Source of the DNA: Methanocellales archaeon
Lineage (GTDB): Archaea > Halobacteriota > UBA148 > JAUWXC01
Assembly (NCBI GenBank): GCA_030616565.1
Contig: JAUWXC010000042.1
Span: 1 to 6,530, forward strand
Length of the DNA: 6,530 nucleotides
Direction: 5' to 3'
The notes beneath the pieces were generated by a model. The model searched no databases, was not told where the DNA came from, and saw only the letters and a program-made list of their open reading frames with translations. The position numbers and the translations under genes are program-made. The first letter of the stretch is position 1. Each line of letters starts with the position of its first letter. Shown in pieces: positions 1 to 6,079 of the stretch.

Positions 1-560
1 ATTCCGCCAATTGACGTAGCGGCAGCGAAGAGCACACTGGTCTTCTTCTCGACCATCTTCATATACTCTGCCTCGGAAACCTTTGGCAATCCCTCAAACA
101 CCATGTCCATCCACTGCCCTTCACAGATTTCTGTACATGTATTCGAGAGAATATTCAGACAGCGCACCACCCTCGCCGGGGCTGCATCAACGCCAGCGAG
201 TATCTCGACCGCCTTTGAGTAGAGCGTATCCCCAGCCAGAATTGCAGCTGGTAGCCCCCATTTTATGTGGACCGTGGGACAACCTCTTCGCAAAATATCT
301 TGGTCCATGATATCGTCATGAATCAGCGTGAAATTGTGGATCAGCTCGATAGAAAAAGCAGCTGGGAGCACTTTCTGTACATTGCCGCCGACAGCTTCGG
401 TTGCGAGAATCAGCATAGCCGGGCGAAGTCTTTTTCCGCCCGCCTCCATCAAATGCCTGGCTGCCAGGTACAACTCCTCTGGTTGCGTGATGGGCAATAG
501 TTGATCGACCAGACCATCGATCATCTTGCCTCTTTTCTTAACCCCCTCGATTATATGCAT
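1..560 (-). CDS. idsA: Short-chain isoprenyl diphosphate synthase, probably geranylgeranyl diphosphate synthase (partial, C-terminus off window)
   Basis: Trans-prenyltransferase that condenses DMAPP with IPP units, giving the C15/C20 precursors of archaeal membrane lipids; expected to be cytosolic. The gene runs off the left edge, leaving 186 residues of a protein usually a little over 300 long. Visible family signatures are GGKRLRP (residues 41-47, IPP binding), the first Asp-rich motif DDIMD (82-86) followed by RRG (91-93), GQWMD (148-152) and the KT pair (173-174). The second Asp-rich motif lies beyond the edge. The fifth residue before DDIMD is Phe77; an aromatic there is the known chain-length stop of archaeal GGPP synthases, so a C20 product is inferred. 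The ATG at 558-560 was chosen because GGTGA sits 5 bases upstream; an in-frame GTG at 567-569 is less likely. It begins 5 bases after the RNase J stop and is last of the visible isoprenoid genes. Confidence 0.95.
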   Translation of the reverse strand, partial: MHIIEGVKKRGKMIDGLVDQLLPITQPEELYLAARHLMEAGGKRLRPAMLILATEAVGGNVQKVLPAAFSIELIHNFTLIHDDIMDQDILRRGCPTVHIKWGLPAAILAGDTLYSKAVEILAGVDAAPARVVRCLNILSNTCTEICEGQWMDMVFEGLPKVSEAEYMKMVEKKTSVLFAAATSIGG

Positions 561-564
561 ATAA
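551..564. repeat. Perfect 14-bp AT-rich palindrome over the idsA start codon
   Basis: TTATATGCATATAA equals its own reverse complement, and the idsA ATG (558-560) lies inside it. As RNA it could form only a weak 5-bp A-U stem with a UGCA loop. A regulatory role is conjecture; a 14-base palindrome in an AT-rich stretch can arise by chance in a window this long. Confidence 0.4.
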
Positions 565-565
565 C

Positions 566-570
566 TCACC
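566..570 (-). promoter_or_regulatory. Ribosome binding site of idsA
   Basis: GGTGA on the minus strand, 5 bases before the ATG at 560. It matches the archaeal Shine-Dalgarno sequence GGAGGTGA. It overlaps the TGA stop of the RNase J gene (566-568), so termination and re-initiation are probably coupled. It decides the idsA start in favour of the ATG over the GTG at 569. Confidence 0.7.
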
Positions 571-1900
571 CAAGATACATTTCCTGTCCGTTTCGCAGGA
601 GGTGTACCGTGTCACCTAACCTATAGCCGATGTCTTCGGCCAGCTCTACATATGCAGATGTCATGCTCAGGTCTCCATGTGTGGGAATGACGTGCTCTGG
701 GCTGATCATTCTAAGCAATTCCCAGTGGTCCTCCCTGGACGCGTGCCCTGAGACGTGTACGTTATCATATATTCTTGCCCCTTTCATTCGCAACTTGGTT
801 TCAACGGCATATCGATTGGACATGTTGGTGGGAGTCGGTATCACGTTAGCCGAGAATATGACCTTATCACCCTCCCCAACTAAATATGGCGTCAAGCCAT
901 TGGCAATTCTTGAGAGTGCTGCACCGGGTTCTCCTTGGTGGCCTGTAACGATGGGAAGATATTTGTCTTTCTCTTCCATTGTCTTCTTGAGAATCTTATC
1001 GACTGATTTTCTATGCCCAAATATGCCCAGTGATTTGGGGAAATCGACATATTTCATTCGTTCTGCTGCCCCTGCATATTTTTCCATCGACCTCCCTAGC
1101 AGAATTGGGCGCCGCCCCATCTTCTCTGCTGCATCAACGATCGTTTTAATCCTTGCGATGTGCGACGAGAATGTGGTGACTAATACACCAGTTTCACTCT
1201 CCTCTGTACCCAATAACACATCCCTGACCAGGTCACGCGCGATTCTCTCTGACGGCGTCTTGCCGGACCGTTGCACGTTTGTGCTTTCGACGATCATGGC
1301 GACTACACCATCATTGCGCAAGCTCTTCAATCGTTTAAAATCGGGCTTTTCGCCAAGGGTGGGCGTCCTATCTAACTTAAAATCGTTGGCATAAACTATC
1401 GTTCCGTCCGTGGTATGAAGCGCGGCAAACACGCAGTCTATGATGCTGTGCTGAACCCTGATGAACTCGAGCTCTAGAGAGGATGTGATCTGGGTGGTTT
1501 CGCCAGCATTTAGCGTGAGCAACTTGTTCGCAGTGCCAAATTTGCGCTCTGAGGCGATTTGTTGCGAAATCAGTTCGATTGTGAATGGTGTCCCTATGAT
1601 GGGTGCTCCGTAGCGATGTGCCAGTTTTGACACAGCACCTATGTGGTACATATGTCCGTGTGTGCAGACGATAGCTTTGACCTCCCCCTCTACATCGCTC
1701 ATTATCGTATCGTCTGGAATGGCGCCCATTTCGATGAGGTCCAGCGAGTGCATCTTTTCAACCTCTACATCTTCATGAATCTGCACCCTGTCGAGCCTAA
1801 CGCCCATGTCCATTATCACGATGTCTTTTCCGCAACGAATTGCGGTCATATTTCTTCCTACTTCGTCGTATCCACCAACTGCAATAACACTAATATCCAT
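566..1900 (-). CDS. rnj: Archaeal RNase J (beta-CASP metallo-beta-lactamase ribonuclease) with altered HxHxDH motif
   Basis: Homologue of archaeal RNase J, a 5'-to-3' exoribonuclease of mRNA decay and RNA maturation, acting in the cytosol. The 444 residues are the usual length for the compact archaeal form. The metallo-beta-lactamase part holds GGYDEVGRNM (9-18), the RLDRVQIHED segment (35-44), H151 in HSIID and D173 in NDFKLD. The beta-CASP part shows E205 in VESTN (motif A), H247 in TTFSSH (motif B), TGHQGEP (319-325), H386 in HVSGHASRED (motif C) and H408 in PTHGD. The odd feature is the central motif, H81-G-H83-M-Y85-H86: the expected metal-binding Asp is Tyr (TAC for GAC). The protein may therefore have reduced or altered nuclease activity, or the base may be an error. 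The start at 1900 follows AGGTGAT; the gap to fni is 9 bases. Family assignment is firm; activity is uncertain. Confidence 0.94.
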   Translation of the reverse strand: MDISVIAVGGYDEVGRNMTAIRCGKDIVIMDMGVRLDRVQIHEDVEVEKMHSLDLIEMGAIPDDTIMSDVEGEVKAIVCTHGHMYHIGAVSKLAHRYGAPIIGTPFTIELISQQIASERKFGTANKLLTLNAGETTQITSSLELEFIRVQHSIIDCVFAALHTTDGTIVYANDFKLDRTPTLGEKPDFKRLKSLRNDGVVAMIVESTNVQRSGKTPSERIARDLVRDVLLGTEESETGVLVTTFSSHIARIKTIVDAAEKMGRRPILLGRSMEKYAGAAERMKYVDFPKSLGIFGHRKSVDKILKKTMEEKDKYLPIVTGHQGEPGAALSRIANGLTPYLVGEGDKVIFSANVIPTPTNMSNRYAVETKLRMKGARIYDNVHVSGHASREDHWELLRMISPEHVIPTHGDLSMTSAYVELAEDIGYRLGDTVHLLRNGQEMYLG

Positions 1901-1903
1901 TTT

Positions 1904-1910
1904 ATCACCT
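1904..1910 (-). promoter_or_regulatory. Strong ribosome binding site of the RNase J gene
   Basis: AGGTGAT on the minus strand, 3 bases before the ATG at 1900, a 7-base match to the archaeal Shine-Dalgarno consensus. Its first base coincides with the last base of the fni TAA stop (1910-1912). Confidence 0.75.
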
Positions 1911-2983
1911 TATCTTGCAAATCGCTTGGGGTTATGTCCTCGTTGCTCCAGTATTTCTCTTGTCGTCCCTGTTACACAAATCCTGGCTTTTTGTATGTCA
2001 TGAATAGAACGGCAACCGGTTAAGAACATCGTCACCTTCAGCTCTTCGATCATGATATTCAGTTTATCAATCACTTCCTTCTTACCTTTGAGTGCAGGTG
2101 CCACCAGCGGCAAAGCTACGCCACAGAGCGAAGCGCCCAGGGCAAGACACTTTGCCGTGTCTACGCCGGTGCGCACACCGCCGGTTGCGATGATCGGCAC
2201 ACCAACAGACGATTCGACGATGCTTATGGCTGTAGGAATGCCCCAGTTCCAGAACATTTTGCCGATGTGCTCTGCCAAGGCATCGCCCTCCGCTCTTGCC
2301 CTGTAAACCTCCACACCTGCCCAGGAAGTTCCACCAAGCCCGCCAACGTCTATTGCAGACACGCCAACCCTCTTCAATGCAGTTGCAGTCTCTCTTGATA
2401 TGCCAGCGCCAGTCTCTTTCACCATTACAGGAACGTTTACGCTTCTGCATATCTCCTTGATCCCATCAAGACAGCCTCTCGCATCAACGTCTCCCTCTGG
2501 TTGAATCGCTTCTTGTAAGAAGTTGAGATGAATTGACAACGCATCTGCATCGACCATCTCAATCGCCTTTTCGACGCCGTCTATTCCATACTCTCTTAGT
2601 TGAGGTGCGCCGACATTGGCGCATACGAACGCGTTGGGCGCGACATCTCTGACAATGCGAAACGAGTCTTCCTGTTTAGGGTCTTCAATCGCTGCCCTCT
2701 GGCTGCCAACGCCGATGCCGATGCCGAGCATTTCTGCCGCACCACCCAGTGCCGCATTTACGGCCTTTGTGTCGGGATGCCCTCCTGTCATGGGAGCGAT
2801 CATGATGGGCGCATTAAAGCGTTTGCCGAAGAACGTAGTGCTCAGGTCGATTTCGTCCTTGCTAATCTCAGGCAGGGCATTATGGATCAGCGTGACGTCT
2901 TCAAATCCAGTTGGACTTGATTCTATGTCCTCCTCGGCGCATATGCGCAGGTGTTCGATTTTCCTCCTGGACGTTTGTTTCAA
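1910..2983 (-). CDS. fni: Type 2 isopentenyl-diphosphate delta-isomerase (FMN-dependent)
   Basis: Interconverts IPP and DMAPP using reduced FMN and Mg2+; cytosolic TIM-barrel enzyme. From the chosen start it has 357 residues, normal for the family. Signatures in order: SRRKIEHL (5-12, substrate phosphate contacts), PMTGGH (64-69) and SQR (94-96) at the flavin site, HLNFLQEAIQPEGD (152-165, with the Q and E residues that hold substrate and Mg2+), VKETGAGIS (188-196), DVGGLGGTSW (212-221) and TGGVRTG (267-273, FMN phosphate). The frame stays open up to another TTG at 3010, but that would put the coding start inside ipk. The TTG at 2981-2983 has AGGAG 8 bases upstream, lies 1 base past the ipk stop, and gives an N-terminus (MKQTSRRKIEHL) that fits the family. 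It supplies DMAPP for the downstream idsA. Function is firm; the start is well supported but inferred. Confidence 0.96.
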   Translation of the reverse strand: MKQTSRRKIEHLRICAEEDIESSPTGFEDVTLIHNALPEISKDEIDLSTTFFGKRFNAPIMIAPMTGGHPDTKAVNAALGGAAEMLGIGIGVGSQRAAIEDPKQEDSFRIVRDVAPNAFVCANVGAPQLREYGIDGVEKAIEMVDADALSIHLNFLQEAIQPEGDVDARGCLDGIKEICRSVNVPVMVKETGAGISRETATALKRVGVSAIDVGGLGGTSWAGVEVYRARAEGDALAEHIGKMFWNWGIPTAISIVESSVGVPIIATGGVRTGVDTAKCLALGASLCGVALPLVAPALKGKKEVIDKLNIMIEELKVTMFLTGCRSIHDIQKARICVTGTTREILEQRGHNPKRFAR

Positions 2984-2984
2984 A

Positions 2985-3755
2985 TTAATCGCTCCTGATA
3001 ACCGTTCCAAAATCTACGTTGTCCTCTAAAAATGCTGCGACGTTTCCTTTTTTCGATGCGTTGAACACATAGGAGGGGATGCTACCTTCTGCCAGCTTTA
3101 CCAACTCGTTCACCTTGCCCGACATCCCTCCGGTAACATCAATGTTCTTGGAAGTAGTTAGTAGTGGTTTTATGTTACTAAACGTTTTTGGAGTGATAGA
3201 TGTTATTACTTTGCCATCATCATCCATTATCCCGTCGACATCAGTGCCAACTCCAACCCTTTTAGCGTTCAAGCGTTGCGCCAAATGCAATACTATCTGG
3301 TCCCCTGATAATATCGAGACTCCCCAATCTAAATCCATCACCACATCGCCGTGAATGACCGGAACGACGCCATTGTCTATCATCAGTTCAATCTGTGAGG
3401 TCATCATCTTGTTCAATCTTCCCTTGGACGATATCGCGCAGCTCATCGGATGCACAGGCATAGCAGCGATACCATTTTCAATCAGTTCTTTGACAAACGC
3501 TCTATTGAGATCTTTCACCATTTCATGCGTTAGCGTCACCCCTGTATAGTTCTGCCTTCCTGGAATATCAAGACCGAATTTCTTGGCTATGGGGTGTCCA
3601 AAAGAGCCGGCGCCATGAATTAGTATTAGACGTCTCACATCACCGGATGCGATCTCCTTTGCAATCCTGGCTATCTCCTTTCGATTGAGTTTACCTTCCT
3701 TGCTCTTATCTGTTAAGACGCTCCCGCCAATCTTCAGAATTGTGACTTCACTCAC
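2985..3755 (-). CDS. ipk: Isopentenyl phosphate kinase
   Basis: Phosphorylates isopentenyl phosphate to IPP with ATP, the last step of the archaeal mevalonate routes that decarboxylate before the second phosphorylation; cytosolic. The 256 residues match the family length. It is an amino-acid-kinase-fold protein: KIGGSVLTDK (8-17, nucleotide loop), HGAGSFGH (47-54, with His54 at the position of the catalytic, phosphate-binding His that marks IPK), YTGVTLTHEMV (70-80), VIHGDVVMD (133-141), LSGDQI (149-154), GTDVDGIM (170-177) and DVTGGMSGK (206-214). The family also contains glutamate and aspartate kinases, but the His54 motif and the neighbours point to IPK. It starts with GTG, preceded by AGGTG, and overlaps the end of mvk by 8 bases, so the two are probably translationally coupled. 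Confidence 0.96.
   Translation of the reverse strand: MSEVTILKIGGSVLTDKSKEGKLNRKEIARIAKEIASGDVRRLILIHGAGSFGHPIAKKFGLDIPGRQNYTGVTLTHEMVKDLNRAFVKELIENGIAAMPVHPMSCAISSKGRLNKMMTSQIELMIDNGVVPVIHGDVVMDLDWGVSILSGDQIVLHLAQRLNAKRVGVGTDVDGIMDDDGKVITSITPKTFSNIKPLLTTSKNIDVTGGMSGKVNELVKLAEGSIPSYVFNASKKGNVAAFLEDNVDFGTVIRSD
2992..2996 (-). promoter_or_regulatory. Ribosome binding site deciding the TTG start of fni
   Basis: AGGAG on the minus strand, 8 bases before the TTG at 2983 and inside the last codons of ipk. It supports the inner TTG over the TTG at 3010. Confidence 0.65.
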
Positions 3756-4644
3756 GCCTTACACCTATCTCCGTTATTTTGGTTTTAATGGCTACCCCGC
3801 CAACGCTTTCTATGGCAGATGCGACACCCTTCACATGCGTCTTATCTACCAGTGCAACCATGCACCCTCCTCCACCGGCACCGGTCAACTTTGCTCCTAG
3901 GGCACCTGCGCCCCTTGCTGCATAAATCAGTGTTGATAGTTCGGCACACCCAACGCCAAGCGACTCGAGCAGACCTTGATTTATGTCCATCAATTCGCCA
4001 ATGGCGCTATAATCCCCTTTTTCTACTAAAACCTCGCCTTTCCTTGCTAAATTACCGATTGACCTGAATATCGGCTGGGTCGTCTCGGGGTGCTTGTCCT
4101 TGAGCGCTCTTACCTGCTGCACAAGCTCCTTGGTTGAGGAAATTTTGCCAGTGTTTCCCACTACGATCTCACAATCCAGATTTCTTAGTCGCCTTCCATC
4201 TGGCATGAGCACGACACCCCCCATCGTAGAGACATACGTGTCAGTAGGGCTGGCAGCACCCTGCACATCCTTTTCAACCGAGTACCCCATTTCAGCCATC
4301 TCATCCTTGCCCAGTCCAGCGCTAAACTCTTCGTTCATGGCAGCCAGCGTCGCAATCGTGATCGCGGCTGAGGAACCCAGTCCGGTGCCTATTGGAATCT
4401 CAGAGTCAATCGTAACCCTTGCTCCATCCAATCTAATCGGTTCCCCTATCTTTTCAATCGCTTTGCTGACGTATGGATGCCTGTCTTTTCCCTTGCCTAA
4501 CTCCGAGGTTATCAAAACTTCTGAATGCTTTTGGACGGTAACACGCGCCCGCAAATCTATCGCGCATGCAATGGCAGACTCACCGTAAACCACGGCGTGC
4601 TCGCCAAATAAAAATATCTTGCCCGGTGCAGAATAGGTGACCAT
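3748..4644 (-). CDS. mvk: Mevalonate kinase (GHMP family)
   Basis: Phosphorylates mevalonate to mevalonate 5-phosphate with ATP; cytosolic. From the chosen ATG it has 298 residues, typical of the short archaeal enzymes. The three GHMP motifs are present: SAPGKIFLFGEHAVVYG (5-21), IGTGLGSSAA (85-94, ATP phosphate loop) and KLTGAGGGG (252-260). SPTDTYVSTMGG carries the likely catalytic Asp135, and Lys9 in SAPGK is the usual partner lysine. A TTG at 4656 is also in frame, but GGAG lies 6 bases before the ATG at 4644, overlapping that TTG region, and the ATG gives the usual N-terminus just ahead of SAPGK. It starts 1 base after the MEMO stop and overlaps ipk by 8 bases. Galactokinase or phosphomevalonate kinase are less likely given the HAVVYG form of motif 1 and the context. 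Confidence 0.96.
   Translation of the reverse strand: MVTYSAPGKIFLFGEHAVVYGESAIACAIDLRARVTVQKHSEVLITSELGKGKDRHPYVSKAIEKIGEPIRLDGARVTIDSEIPIGTGLGSSAAITIATLAAMNEEFSAGLGKDEMAEMGYSVEKDVQGAASPTDTYVSTMGGVVLMPDGRRLRNLDCEIVVGNTGKISSTKELVQQVRALKDKHPETTQPIFRSIGNLARKGEVLVEKGDYSAIGELMDINQGLLESLGVGCAELSTLIYAARGAGALGAKLTGAGGGGCMVALVDKTHVKGVASAIESVGGVAIKTKITEIGVRRE
3762..3766 (-). promoter_or_regulatory. Ribosome binding site of ipk (GTG start)
   Basis: AGGTG on the minus strand, 6 bases before the GTG at 3755 and inside the mvk coding sequence. It supports a GTG start overlapping the mvk stop. Confidence 0.65.
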
Positions 4645-4645
4645 C

Positions 4646-5437
4646 TCAATCTCCAACGCTTATAGCCCCGTATCCAACCACGCTCGATTTGTCTCCTCCT
4701 ACATCGCCGCTCGTGGCGTATTTCAGCAACTCTCCTTTCTTCGCTCCAAGGGCTTTTGCAGTTTCCATCATCACCGCAATCGGACCATAGCCACAGACTG
4801 AGGCGTGCTGCTGATACAAGCGCGAATAAAAGGTGGGGGCATCTAACTTGAGAATTGGCTCGATCACCGAATGATCCTTCTCACGCGCTACAGCGTCGGG
4901 TTCATAATGCGTAAAATCAGAAGATGCCACTATGATGGTGTCCCTGTTCTTTAGAGCATCTGTCAGGGCGGCGCCGACATCTTTAGCCGTCTTTTCATCT
5001 TGCAGGCCCATACATATGGGAACGATTTTAAAATCGCTAAATCTAACTTGGAGAAAAGGCAGTTGAACCTCTATTGAATGCTCATATTGATGCGCAGTTT
5101 CGTCGCGACTGATGTTAGGAGGAAGCGCATCTACAATATCCTTGTCAACCTCCACTTCGCCCAAGGGCGTGCTCCATATATCTGATGACACCGCTACAGC
5201 AGAGCCAACTCCGTGATGGTTTGGCCCTATGATGACAAATGTTTTTGTCTCTGGAAGCGATGCATAGACGTGCGCCGCAACCTTGCCGGAATACATATAA
5301 CCGGCATGCGGAACCACCGCGCCCTTTATATTTTCAGACACCTCCACTTCTGCGGCAGCTATGTAACCTTCTACCTGGCGCCTCAGGGTTTCGGCATCGC
5401 CTGGATAAAATTGTCCAGCTACGACCGCTCTTCTCAT
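4646..5437 (-). CDS. MEMO1-family protein
   Basis: Member of the MEMO family, which shares a fold with extradiol dioxygenases (LigB). Its role in archaea is not established; human MEMO1 has been reported to bind metal. The 263 residues are close to the usual archaeal length and cover the whole domain. Conserved features are AGQFYPGD (7-14), VPHAGYMYSG (42-51, His44), GPNHHG (71-76, His74 and His75), EHSIEVQLPFLQ (119-130, His120), SSDFTHYE (172-179, His177) and SVCGYGPI (213-220, Cys215). His44, His75, His177 and Cys215 correspond to the active-site-like His/Cys set of the family. No signal peptide or membrane segment is seen. It sits 10 bases after rps2 and 1 base before mvk, so it is co-transcribed with mevalonate genes; whether it acts in that pathway is unknown. 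The start ATG follows AGGCGGT, a partial Shine-Dalgarno match. Confidence 0.93.
   Translation of the reverse strand: MRRAVVAGQFYPGDAETLRRQVEGYIAAAEVEVSENIKGAVVPHAGYMYSGKVAAHVYASLPETKTFVIIGPNHHGVGSAVAVSSDIWSTPLGEVEVDKDIVDALPPNISRDETAHQYEHSIEVQLPFLQVRFSDFKIVPICMGLQDEKTAKDVGAALTDALKNRDTIIVASSDFTHYEPDAVAREKDHSVIEPILKLDAPTFYSRLYQQHASVCGYGPIAVMMETAKALGAKKGELLKYATSGDVGGDKSSVVGYGAISVGD
4651..4654 (-). promoter_or_regulatory. Ribosome binding site deciding the ATG start of mvk
   Basis: GGAG on the minus strand, 6 bases before the ATG at 4644 and within the last codons of the MEMO-family gene. A start at the TTG 4656 would begin at or before this site, so the ATG is preferred. Confidence 0.65.
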
Positions 5438-5447
5438 TTAACCGCCT

Positions 5448-6068
5448 TCACAATTCTGCTTCAAAATCGTCTATCGAGTAACTAAATGCCTCGCCCCTCT
5501 CCTTAAGAATTTCCCTGGCGAGCAACCAGTATACTGTGGCGAGAGCCTTTCTTCCTTTGTTATTCGTTGGAATCACCAAGTCGAGGTTTGCAGTTAGATT
5601 GTTGCTGTCGCACAGCCCTACTACCGGGATTCCAATACTCACAGCTTCTGTAACGGCTTGTGCATCCCCTGTCGGGTCTGTCACGATCAGTACACCGGGC
5701 TCCATATATCTATAGTACTGGGGGTTGGTCAATGTGCCAGGAATAAATCGACCTGCAATTGCCGTTGCTCCAATCGCTTTGACCAACATTTCTACTGGGC
5801 GCTGTCCGTATTGCCGTGCAGATACGACCAATATCTTGGAGGGGTCATATTTTGCTAGGAATTTTGTAGCAGTCCTGATGCGCTGATCTGTTGCTTGTAT
5901 GTCCAAGACATATAATCCATCCCCCCTCACCCTGTAAATGAATTTCTTCATATCCTCTGTCTTCTGTTGCGTCCCTATATGAACGCCTGATGCCAAGTAC
6001 TCCTCAACGGGAATCAATGGTTCGTAACCCACGTCATGCTTTACCTCTTCATTCATTACCTCGTTCAT
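5448..6068 (-). CDS. rps2: Small-subunit ribosomal protein uS2 (archaeal S2)
   Basis: Component of the 30S ribosomal subunit, of the archaeal/eukaryotic SA (laminin-receptor-like) type. Conserved stretches include [80 protein letters not shown] and [12 protein letters not shown] near the C-terminus. The length of about 206 residues is normal for archaea. ATG codons at 6074, 6068 and 6056 are in frame. GAGGT abuts the first with no spacer but lies 6 bases before the second, so 6068 is chosen; the longer reading adds only Met-Ile. The gene starts 9 bases after the eno stop, an adjacency typical of archaeal ribosomal/eno clusters. Confidence 0.96.
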   Translation of the reverse strand: MNEVMNEEVKHDVGYEPLIPVEEYLASGVHIGTQQKTEDMKKFIYRVRGDGLYVLDIQATDQRIRTATKFLAKYDPSKILVVSARQYGQRPVEMLVKAIGATAIAGRFIPGTLTNPQYYRYMEPGVLIVTDPTGDAQAVTEAVSIGIPVVGLCDSNNLTANLDLVIPTNNKGRKALATVYWLLAREILKERGEAFSYSIDDFEAEL

Positions 6069-6074
6069 TATCAT

Positions 6075-6079
6075 ACCTC
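6075..6079 (-). promoter_or_regulatory. Ribosome binding site deciding the rps2 start
   Basis: GAGGT on the minus strand overlaps the last two bases of the eno TGA stop (6078-6080). It touches the ATG at 6074 with no spacer but is a normal 6 bases from the ATG at 6068, which favours the latter. Confidence 0.6.

Noticed and set aside
83..500. Two overlapping plus-strand open frames
   Set aside because: They are antisense to idsA, whose conserved motifs (GGKRLRP, DDIMD, GQWMD) occupy the same bases on the minus strand.
630..1394. Long plus-strand open frame (254 codons) antisense to the RNase J gene
   Set aside because: It lies wholly within a strongly conserved coding sequence on the other strand, its translation resembles no family I recognise, and no ribosome binding site was identified for it. 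It is best explained as a reverse-strand shadow.
2082..2450. Minus-strand open frame of 122 codons inside fni
   Set aside because: It is a frame-shifted reading of fni, rich in Arg, Cys and Trp, while the fni frame is continuous and carries all family motifs; there is no frameshift to explain.
4094..4588. Plus-strand open frame of 164 codons antisense to mvk
   Set aside because: A shadow of the mvk frame; Ser/Pro-rich translation with no recognisable domain.
4645..4656. N-terminal extension of mvk from a TTG codon
   Set aside because: The Shine-Dalgarno GGAG overlaps this TTG, and the ATG four codons later is correctly spaced and fits the family N-terminus.
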